A stretch of DNA of 5,393 bases from Parvularculaceae bacterium. Lineage in GTDB: Bacteria > Pseudomonadota > Alphaproteobacteria > Caulobacterales > Parvularculaceae. This document shows positions 1 to 5,393 of this stretch, piece after piece (the stretch's first letter is position 1; every line of letters starts with the position of its first letter). The notes below the pieces were generated by a model, which saw only the letters and a list, made by a program, of their open reading frames with translations, was not told the origin of the DNA and made no database searches. The position numbers and the translations under genes were made by a program. The stretch covers positions 1-5,393 of the forward strand of contig JACADX010000054.1 in NCBI GenBank assembly GCA_013389125.1, given 5' to 3'.

Positions 1-2
1 CG

Positions 3-440
3 GTTTCCCTGGCGGCGATCTGCGCTGAAAGGCTCGTCCCGGCGCTCATGGCGAAGGGCGGACCGGAAAAGGGCAGGCCGGCGACCGCGTCCGTCGCGCG
101 AAATTCGGAAAGGACGGTCGTTTCGTTCGACGGCGATCTGACGGCGCGCGATCTTGACGCGGCGCGCCGCGCCTTTCGGGACGTCGCCCGCGACGGCCGC
201 GATGTCGTCCTGGAGCTTGGCGAAGCGGGCCGTCTTGATGCGGCGTTCCTCGGACTTCTCGTGATGCTTGAAAAAAGCCTCAACGAACAGGGGCGCGCGA
301 TCATGATCGCCAATGCGTCCCCCGCGCACCGGCGTCTCCTTCGGGCGCACGCGCTTCCCTACGCGTTCCTGACGGCGGACGATCTGCGCCGCGAGACCGT
401 TGACGATGCGGCGGCGCGCGGAATTGCGGCATCCGCCTAA
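3..440 (+). CDS. STAS-domain C-terminus of a 5'-truncated protein (probable WecB/TagA/CpsF-type glycosyltransferase fusion)
   Basis: The frame ending in TAA at 438-440 is open back to the left edge, so the gene very likely begins upstream. The first ATG, at 48, has no purine-rich ribosome site at the right distance, and the codons before it read as ordinary protein (VSLAAICAERLVPAL). I therefore treat ATG 48 as an internal Met. Counting from that Met, residues about 20-110 resemble a STAS (anti-sigma-factor-antagonist-like) fold: a beta strand TVVSFDGDLT, a helix, the strand DVVLELGE, the signature loop LDAAFLGLL (residues 63-71), the helix after it, then the strand AIMIANAS and a final helix. 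In SpoIIAA-type proteins the loop carries a phosphorylated Ser (DSSG); here it is Asp-Ala-Ala-Phe, so phospho-switching is unlikely. From memory, STAS tails fused to WecB/TagA/CpsF glycosyltransferases occur in alphaproteobacterial exopolysaccharide loci, and the pre-Met residues would suit such a fusion. The enzyme part is not visible, so that identity is inference. A stand-alone small STAS protein is the alternative. Confidence 0.7.
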   Translation, partial: VSLAAICAERLVPALMAKGGPEKGRPATASVARNSERTVVSFDGDLTARDLDAARRAFRDVARDGRDVVLELGEAGRLDAAFLGLLVMLEKSLNEQGRAIMIANASPAHRRLLRAHALPYAFLTADDLRRETVDDAAARGIAASA

Positions 441-495
441 TCAGCATAGATCGGATTGACCTCAGGCCCATCGTCGCAACAAGCGGACCTTCAGC

Positions 496-2925
496 ATGCG
501 TCATCATCCCGAGAAGGCGGCAGGAGCGAAAAGCGGCTTTCGAGGCCGCGCTGCGCCCTTGCTCGCCGCGATCGCCGGGCTCGCGCTCGGCGCAGCGGCG
601 TGCACGTCGCCCGAACAGCGCCTTGAGCGCTATCTGAAGAGCGGCGGCGACTATCTTGAGGAGGAAAGGCTCGGGCTCGCCAACGTCCAGTATCTCAACG
701 CGCTCAAGATCGACGAGGACAATGTCGCCGCGCTGACCGGCCTTTCGAAGATCGCCGAGAAGAAGGGCGATTATGAGCGGATGTTCGGCATTCTCCAGCA
801 GATCAGCCGCATTGATCCCGCCAACGAGCGGGCGCGTCTTGATCTTGCAAAGCTCCACCTCCTCGCCAATGACGCGAAATCCTCGCTCGAGATCATCGAC
901 AAGATTTTGGAGTCCTCGCCGCAGAACGCCGAGGCGCTGGCGGTGAAATCCGCGGTGATGTTCCGCTTAGGGAACAACGCCGAAGCGATCGATTTCGCCA
1001 GGAAGGCGCTGGCGATCGACCCGGTTTCGCAGGAGGCGACGGCCGTCCTCGCGAGCGAGCGGGTGAACGACAAGGACTTCGAGGGCGCGCTGAAGATTCT
1101 CGACGGCGCGCTGGCGCGGAGCGCGCGGGCGCCGGTGCTGCATCTCCTGCGCGTGCAGGTCCTCGGCCATCTCGGCCGCACCGACGACGTCAACGCCGCC
1201 TATCAGGGCCTCATCAAGGAATATCCCGACGACGAGAATTACCGGCGCCTCTACGCGACTTCCCTCATCGCGCAGAACAGGCTCGCCGAGGCGCGCGCCG
1301 AGCTCGTCGAGGTCGCGCGCATACTCCCGAAGCGCCTTGAAGCGAAGCTCGACATCGTCAGGATCGATTATCGGATCGGCGGCAAAGCGAAAGCCGAAGA
1401 AACTCTTCGGGCGATGATCGCTGAGACGAACGACGACAGCGACCTCAAATTCGCGCTCGGCGCCTTCCTCCGCGAGGAAAAAGATTTCGCCCGCGCCGAA
1501 GAAGTCTATCAGTCGATCATGGCGAAGAAGGGCGCGGAGATGGACAACATCCTTCGCGCCAAGAATGAAATCGCCGCGATCAGGATGCTCGAAGGCAAGC
1601 GCCCGGAGGCGGAAAAGCTGATCGCGGAAGTGCTGGCCGCCGACGCCAAGAACCCCGACGCGCTCGTCAAGCGCGCCGGCCTCAGGATCGACGACGGTTC
1701 GATTGACGACGCGATCGGCGACCTGCGCGTCGTCGTCAACGAGCACGGGGAGAACGTCGCCGCGCGGCTGCTTCTCGCCGCGGCCTTCGAACAGAAAGGC
1801 GACGTCAATCTCGCGGAAAGCGAGATGGCGCAGGCGGTCGAGACCTCGAACCGCGCCTCGCAGCCGTCTTTCCTGTTCGCGAAGTTCCTGTTGCGGCAGG
1901 GAAAGCCCGACCGTGCGGAAAAGGTCCTCGCCGAATCGATCGCCGCCGATCCGGCGGCCGCCGACAGTTTGAAACTCCTCGCCGCCATACGCCTCGACCG
2001 ACAGGACTGGCGCGGCGCCGAAGAAGCGGCGAACGCCTTGAAATCGGTGAGCAGCGCGGACGGCGACGTCAGCCGGATTTTGGGCGCCGCCTATGCCGGC
2101 CTCAAGGACTACGCCGGCGCGATCGACGTGCTGACGCAAGAGCACGAGCGCGCGCCGCTCGCCTCGCGTCCCTTGTCGACGCTTGTCGGGGCCTATGTCG
2201 ACGCCGGCCGCACCGAAGATGCGGAGAAATTTCTCGCTGACACGGTCGCGAAGAACCCGTCGCATTACGAGGCGCGCGTGCTTCTGGCGCAGATCAAACG
2301 CGCGTTGAAGAAAAGCAAGGAGGCGACGGAAATTCTCGCTGCGGCGATTGAACTCGATCCGTTGCGGCCGGAAGCCTATGAGGCGACCTACGGCGTTTAC
2401 GTCCTCGACGGGCGCCGCGACGACGCCGGAAAGCTCATCGAGCAGGCGACCGCCGCCATTCCCGACAATGACGGCCTCCAGATCCTCAAGGCCGATCATC
2501 TCATCGCGATCGGCGAACCTGATGCGGCGATCGCGATCTATGAAACGATCCTCGCGCGCCGTCCCGACGACCGGATCGTCGCCAACAATCTCGCGAGCCT
2601 GCTTCTCGAAAAGCAGGATCAGGCGAGCGTCGCTCGCGCCGCCGCCGCGGCGGAGGCGCTAAAAGGCCTTGAGAATCCGTATTTTCTCGACACCTACGGC
2701 TGGGCGCTTTATCGGTCGGGCCGCGTTGAGGAAGGGATCAAGGCGCTCGAAAAGGCGGCCGCGGCTGCGCCAGGTCTCGTCGACGCGCGTTACCATCTCG
2801 GCGTCGCGCTGATGGAATCGGGCGATCGCGAGCGCGGAGAGGCCGAGCTCAGCGCGGTGATCGCGGCGCCGGGCGCGGATGCAAGGCGCGTGGCCGACGC
2901 GCAGCGCCGCCTCGCCGGCGATTGA
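496..2925 (+). CDS. Large TPR-repeat lipoprotein, PrsT-like, of an exopolysaccharide/exosortase-type locus
   Basis: This 809-residue protein probably acts as a scaffold in the periplasm or at the outer membrane for polysaccharide assembly or export. The N-terminus is basic (residues 1-18), followed by a hydrophobic stretch (19-35) and a lipobox-like GAAAC with Cys36, suggesting signal peptidase II processing and lipidation. The -3 Ala is a weaker fit than Leu. From about residue 40 to the end it is nearly all helical TPR units of about 34 residues, with typical '-A-IDP-' turns near 105-110, 173-176, 483-486 and 619-622. The C-terminal repeats (about 696-790: NNLASLLLEKQ, then FLDTYGWALYRSGRVEEGI, then ARYHLGVALMESGD) closely resemble the conserved end of PrsT-type TPR proteins in PEP-CTERM/exosortase loci. 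The start at 496 has only a weak GCGGA site (483-487), but it gives a complete signal peptide. The gene lies 55 bases after the STAS frame and 55 before the ATPase gene, all in one direction, consistent with an operon. The TPR assignment is firm; the PrsT link is family resemblance from memory. Confidence 0.88.
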   Translation: MRHHPEKAAGAKSGFRGRAAPLLAAIAGLALGAAACTSPEQRLERYLKSGGDYLEEERLGLANVQYLNALKIDEDNVAALTGLSKIAEKKGDYERMFGILQQISRIDPANERARLDLAKLHLLANDAKSSLEIIDKILESSPQNAEALAVKSAVMFRLGNNAEAIDFARKALAIDPVSQEATAVLASERVNDKDFEGALKILDGALARSARAPVLHLLRVQVLGHLGRTDDVNAAYQGLIKEYPDDENYRRLYATSLIAQNRLAEARAELVEVARILPKRLEAKLDIVRIDYRIGGKAKAEETLRAMIAETNDDSDLKFALGAFLREEKDFARAEEVYQSIMAKKGAEMDNILRAKNEIAAIRMLEGKRPEAEKLIAEVLAADAKNPDALVKRAGLRIDDGSIDDAIGDLRVVVNEHGENVAARLLLAAAFEQKGDVNLAESEMAQAVETSNRASQPSFLFAKFLLRQGKPDRAEKVLAESIAADPAAADSLKLLAAIRLDRQDWRGAEEAANALKSVSSADGDVSRILGAAYAGLKDYAGAIDVLTQEHERAPLASRPLSTLVGAYVDAGRTEDAEKFLADTVAKNPSHYEARVLLAQIKRALKKSKEATEILAAAIELDPLRPEAYEATYGVYVLDGRRDDAGKLIEQATAAIPDNDGLQILKADHLIAIGEPDAAIAIYETILARRPDDRIVANNLASLLLEKQDQASVARAAAAAEALKGLENPYFLDTYGWALYRSGRVEEGIKALEKAAAAAPGLVDARYHLGVALMESGDRERGEAELSAVIAAPGADARRVADAQRRLAGD

Positions 2926-2940
2926 TCGCCGTTGTTTTGA

Positions 2941-2957
2941 TCGGGGACGCGCCCCGA
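2941..2957 (+). other. Perfect 6-bp inverted repeat (hairpin) between the TPR and ATPase genes
   Basis: TCGGGG (2941-2946), a five-base loop ACGCG, and CCCCGA (2952-2957) form a perfect GC-rich hairpin in the 55-base gap. No T-run follows on either strand, so it is not a convincing Rho-independent terminator. It could modulate readthrough, stabilise an mRNA end, or be chance in GC-rich DNA. Confidence 0.4.
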
Positions 2958-2970
2958 AGTGATGCGCGCT

Positions 2971-2977
2971 GGAAGAG
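2971..2977 (+). promoter_or_regulatory. Shine-Dalgarno site for the ATPase-GT2 fusion gene
   Basis: GGAAGAG ends three bases before the ATG at 2981, with its GGAAG core five bases away. An in-frame TGA at 2960-2962 closes the frame just upstream, so ATG 2981 is the first possible ATG start. Together these fix the start. It is the best ribosome site in the window. Confidence 0.7.
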
Positions 2978-2980
2978 ACG

Positions 2981-5197
2981 ATGTACGAAGAATTCTACGG
3001 GCTGACGGAAAAGCCGTTCTCGATCCAGCCGGACCCGTCATTCCTTTATTGGGGGCGCGGGCATCGCCTCGCCTATGCGATGCTCGAATACGGCGTCGTC
3101 AACCAGGCCGGCATTTCGGTCATCACCGGCGAAATCGGCTGCGGAAAGACGACGCTCGTCCATCGTCTGCTCGACCAGCTGTCCGACACGCACACCGTCG
3201 CGCTGTTGTCGAACATCCAGGCGGGCCGCGGCGAGCTCTTGAGCTGGGTGCTGATGGGCTTCGGCGAGCCGTATGTCGGCAAGACCCATGTCGAGATGTT
3301 CGCGCAGCTCCAGCAGTTTTTCATCCGCGAATACGCCAAGGGACGGCGCGTCGTCCTCATCATTGACGAGGCGCAGAACCTTTCCGTCGATATGCTCGAA
3401 GAGCTGCGGATGCTCTCGAACATCAACGCCGGCAAGGACCAGCTCTTGCAGCTCATCCTCGTCGGCCAGCCGCAGCTTAAAGATCTCCTGTCGCGGCCGG
3501 ACATGCTGCAGCTTGCGCAGCGCATCGGCTCCGATTTTCACCTGACGCCTCTGACGCGCGAGGAAGTGCGGGCCTATATCGATACGCGCATGACGATCGC
3601 GGGCGCCCGGCCGGGCGTCTTTACGGACGAAGCGACGGACATGATCGCCGAACAGTCGCGCGGCGTTCCCCGCGTGATCAACATCATCGCCGACACGGCG
3701 CTCGTTTACGCTTTTTCGGCGCAGGACGCGCATGTCACAGGCGAGACGATCAGGGCGGTCATTCGCGACAAGCTCGATTACGGCGTTTTCGGACTTGCGA
3801 GCAGTCCCGACCTCAAACTCGCGGAAGGCCATGATCCGCGCCGCACGTCGGGCTTTCTCGGCGAGCCTCCGACAGGCCGGATCGCGGACGCGCCGCGCAT
3901 GCCGGCGCCGCGCGTCGTCGGCGAAACACGCGAACAGCCGCGGATCATCTCCAATCTCGGCGTCAAATTCGCATCAAGCGAGGCGGCGGAACTCGCGTTT
4001 GAGCCGGCCTCCGCCGCGCAGCCCTTCGGCGGCCCCTCGCTCTATGAGAACATGGCGGCGCCCGCCGTCCGCGCGCTGGAGCCGGAACCGGAACCTGCGC
4101 AGGAATTTGCGCCGCGATCGATGAACGGCGCGATGCGGCCGGATTCGCAGGCGCAAGAAGCGCCCGCGAAGGCGGAGTCCGCCGGCGCGTCGGCGGTCGA
4201 GGAAATCGGCGTCGTCGTCATCTCCAAGGCGTCGGGCGCAGACGAGACAGCGCACTCCGCGCCCGACAACGCGGTTGTCGTCACCGTCGCCGCCGTCGGC
4301 AGCGAGGACGCCAGAACCGCGAAGGAAGCGGGCCTTGAACTTATCGAACTTGATCTTGCTTCAGTCGGCGGCGGGCGCGCGAGAAACGCCGGCTACCGGC
4401 GGCTGAAGAAACTGTCTCCGGGTCTCAAATACGTGCAGTTCGTCGAGGCGGGAGCGGTCCTTGAGCCGGATTGGCTCGACAAGGCGGCCCGTTTCATGGC
4501 CCGCCGTCCGGAAGTCGCGGCGCTAGAAGGCGGAATCGTCGAAGTGTCGCCTCCGAAATCGCTGTTCGCGCGCATCGTCAGTCGGATGAAGGACCAATCG
4601 GAAGGAGAAATCCAGACGACGGGAGGGAGCGCGTTCTTCAGGGCGGACGCTTTCGAGGCGGCGGGCGGGTTTCGCGGCGACATCATTGCCGACGAGACGG
4701 CGGATCTTTGCATCCGCCTGCGCCGGCGCGGCGCGCATGTCTGGCGCGCCGATGCGACGATGGCGCTCGTCGAGCCGGCGCCGCTCTCGTTCCTTGAGTG
4801 GAGACGGCGCTCCGCCCAAAACGGATATAATTACGCCGCCGGCGCCGCGCTCCATGGCGGCCCGCCGGAGCGGTTCATGACGATGGAGCAGTCGCGCGCC
4901 GTGATGTGGGGCGCGGTTTTCCCGCTCGTCATTCTGGCGACGGCGCTTCTTGCCGGCGCGACGACGGCGATGTTCTCGATTGACGGCAATCCCTGGGCGG
5001 CGGTCCTTTCAGTCGTCCTCATTGGCGTCTTCACTTACGCCGTGAAAATCGCCGCGATCGCGTTCAGCATCGGCGCCGGCGAAAGCTTTTCCTGGATCTG
5101 CGCCGCCGCGACGACGCTCGGCCATTTCTACGAATGCGCCGGCGTCGCGCGGTACTGGTTCAGCGACCGCAAGAGCGCGCGCAAGTCAGCGCCTTAA
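2981..5197 (+). CDS. Fusion protein: ExeA-like AAA ATPase (XrtA/PEP-CTERM-associated type) + degenerate GT2 glycosyltransferase domain with C-terminal membrane segments
   Basis: This is a 738-residue two-part protein. Residues 1-270 are an ExeA/PEP-CTERM-locus-type AAA ATPase: the family opening MYEEFYGLTEKPFSIQPDP, Walker A GEIGCGKTT (50-58), Walker B VVLIIDE (124-130), a sensor-1-like strand LILVGQP (158-164), R181 in LAQRIGSDFHL as a possible arginine finger, and RGVPRVINIIAD (228-239) as a sensor-2-like region. All ATPase motifs look intact. Residues 271-407 form a Pro/Ala/Glu-rich linker. Residues about 408-728 match the layout of GT2 enzymes from exopolysaccharide loci: strand IGVVVIS, GRARNAG (465-471), KYVQFVEAG (483-491), GGSAFFRADAFEAAGGF (548-564), DETADLCIRL (571-580), EWRRR (606-610), then two membrane segments (about 641-664 and 672-697) and the tail FYECAGVARYWF. 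The acidic nucleotide-sugar/metal-binding positions seem lost (E489-A-G in place of DxD). Ordinary ExeA proteins carry a peptidoglycan-binding tail or nothing here. It is probably a membrane-anchored ATPase serving polysaccharide export. The ATPase call is strong, the GT2 homology good, and the loss of catalysis inferred. Confidence 0.88.
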   Translation: MYEEFYGLTEKPFSIQPDPSFLYWGRGHRLAYAMLEYGVVNQAGISVITGEIGCGKTTLVHRLLDQLSDTHTVALLSNIQAGRGELLSWVLMGFGEPYVGKTHVEMFAQLQQFFIREYAKGRRVVLIIDEAQNLSVDMLEELRMLSNINAGKDQLLQLILVGQPQLKDLLSRPDMLQLAQRIGSDFHLTPLTREEVRAYIDTRMTIAGARPGVFTDEATDMIAEQSRGVPRVINIIADTALVYAFSAQDAHVTGETIRAVIRDKLDYGVFGLASSPDLKLAEGHDPRRTSGFLGEPPTGRIADAPRMPAPRVVGETREQPRIISNLGVKFASSEAAELAFEPASAAQPFGGPSLYENMAAPAVRALEPEPEPAQEFAPRSMNGAMRPDSQAQEAPAKAESAGASAVEEIGVVVISKASGADETAHSAPDNAVVVTVAAVGSEDARTAKEAGLELIELDLASVGGGRARNAGYRRLKKLSPGLKYVQFVEAGAVLEPDWLDKAARFMARRPEVAALEGGIVEVSPPKSLFARIVSRMKDQSEGEIQTTGGSAFFRADAFEAAGGFRGDIIADETADLCIRLRRRGAHVWRADATMALVEPAPLSFLEWRRRSAQNGYNYAAGAALHGGPPERFMTMEQSRAVMWGAVFPLVILATALLAGATTAMFSIDGNPWAAVLSVVLIGVFTYAVKIAAIAFSIGAGESFSWICAAATTLGHFYECAGVARYWFSDRKSARKSAP

Positions 5198-5198
5198 G

Positions 5199-5393
5199 AT
5201 GCGCGTCGCTTACCTGACCAACCGGTACCCTTCGATCAGCCACAGCTTCATCAGGCGCGAAATCGAAGCGCTCGAGCGCGCCGGCGTCGGCGTCGCGCGC
5301 TTCACGGTCAGAATTTCCGAGCACGGATCAATCGCCGACGAGGACCGCCGCGAAGCGGAGAAGACAAGGCGCATCGTCGGCGCCGGCGCGCCC
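5199..5393 (+). CDS. N-terminus of a GT4-like glycosyltransferase (3' truncated by window edge)
   Basis: An ATG at 5199, one base after the preceding stop TAA (5195-5197), opens a frame that runs 65 codons to the right edge without a stop. It begins MRVAYLTNRYPSISHSFIRR, followed by EIEALERAGVGVARFTVR. The pattern of strand 1, then 'YP-x-x-SxSFI-RREI-AL---G--V' is typical of the N-terminal Rossmann domain of GT-B fold family-4 glycosyltransferases in exopolysaccharide and colanic-acid-type clusters. Such enzymes transfer sugars from nucleotide donors to lipid-linked intermediates at the inner face of the cytoplasmic membrane. There is no strong ribosome site before the ATG, so translation is probably coupled to the upstream gene by termination-reinitiation. 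The catalytic C-terminal half is outside the window, so donor sugar and exact family cannot be given. Confidence 0.8.
   Translation, partial: MRVAYLTNRYPSISHSFIRREIEALERAGVGVARFTVRISEHGSIADEDRREAEKTRRIVGAGAP

Noticed and set aside
456..484. TTGACC at 456-461 as a possible -35 box for the TPR gene
   Set aside because: There is no acceptable -10 element at the usual 16-18 base spacing, so a promoter cannot be supported from sequence alone.
967..2499. 510-codon open frame on the minus strand, opposite the TPR gene
   Set aside because: It lies wholly antisense to a clearly coding TPR protein. Its translation is rich in Arg/Gly/Val with no recognisable domain, as expected for the shadow of a high-GC gene.
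2941..2957. Hairpin considered as a Rho-independent terminator after the TPR gene
   Set aside because: The stem is only 6 bp and is not followed by a T-run on either strand. The next gene, in the same direction, starts 23 bases later with a good ribosome site.
3038..3832. 264-codon open frame on the minus strand, opposite the ATPase domain
   Set aside because: It is antisense to conserved ATPase motifs (Walker A and B) and has no recognisable fold. It is a composition-driven shadow frame.
4121..5197. Separate glycosyltransferase gene starting at an internal ATG (4121 or 4133)
   Set aside because: There is no stop codon between the ATPase and GT2 parts and no ribosome site before these ATGs. 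A single fusion gene is the simpler reading.
1..5393. CRISPR arrays, tRNA/rRNA genes, insertion sequences or long direct repeats
   Set aside because: None was seen. The window is almost completely filled by protein-coding genes, and recurrent short GC-rich words such as GCGATCG and GCCGGCG reflect codon use.

Overview
The window is a GC-rich, densely coding stretch read entirely on the + strand. It looks like part of an exopolysaccharide / surface-polysaccharide gene cluster from an alphaproteobacterium. The strong G/C preference at third positions, the tight gene packing and the protein styles suggest Rhizobiales, perhaps the Beijerinckiaceae/Methylocystaceae side. That placement is an impression from composition and protein flavour, not a database result.

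Layout: (1) positions 3-440 hold the 3' end of an open frame that enters from upstream and ends in a STAS-like domain. It is probably the tail of a WecB/TagA/CpsF-type glycosyltransferase, although the catalytic part lies outside the window. (2) After a 55-base gap, 496-2925 encodes an 809-residue lipoprotein built of tetratricopeptide (TPR) repeats, of the kind found in exosortase/PEP-CTERM-type polysaccharide loci (PrsT-like). (3) After another 55-base gap, which contains a perfect 6-bp hairpin and a good ribosome binding site, 2981-5197 encodes a 738-residue fusion protein. Its N-terminal third is an ExeA-like AAA ATPase of the type associated with PEP-CTERM/exosortase polysaccharide loci. 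A low-complexity linker follows, and then a family-2-like glycosyltransferase (GT2) domain with C-terminal membrane segments. (4) One base after that stop codon, 5199-5393 begins a family-4-like glycosyltransferase that runs off the window.

Read together, the genes look like one co-directional operon for polysaccharide assembly or export: sugar transferases at both ends, a large outer-membrane or periplasmic TPR scaffold, and a membrane-linked ATPase. No exosortase, polymerase or Wza/Wzc gene is inside the window, so the link to a specific export system is inferred.

The most unusual item is the ATPase-GT2 fusion. Its GT2 half keeps the fold landmarks and the C-terminal membrane part, but appears to have lost the nucleotide-sugar and metal-binding acidic residues (Asn-Glu after strand 1, the Asp of the 'VDSGS' strand, and the DxD). 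It therefore looks like a pseudo-glycosyltransferase attached to a secretion-type ATPase, perhaps as a membrane anchor or sugar-binding/docking module.
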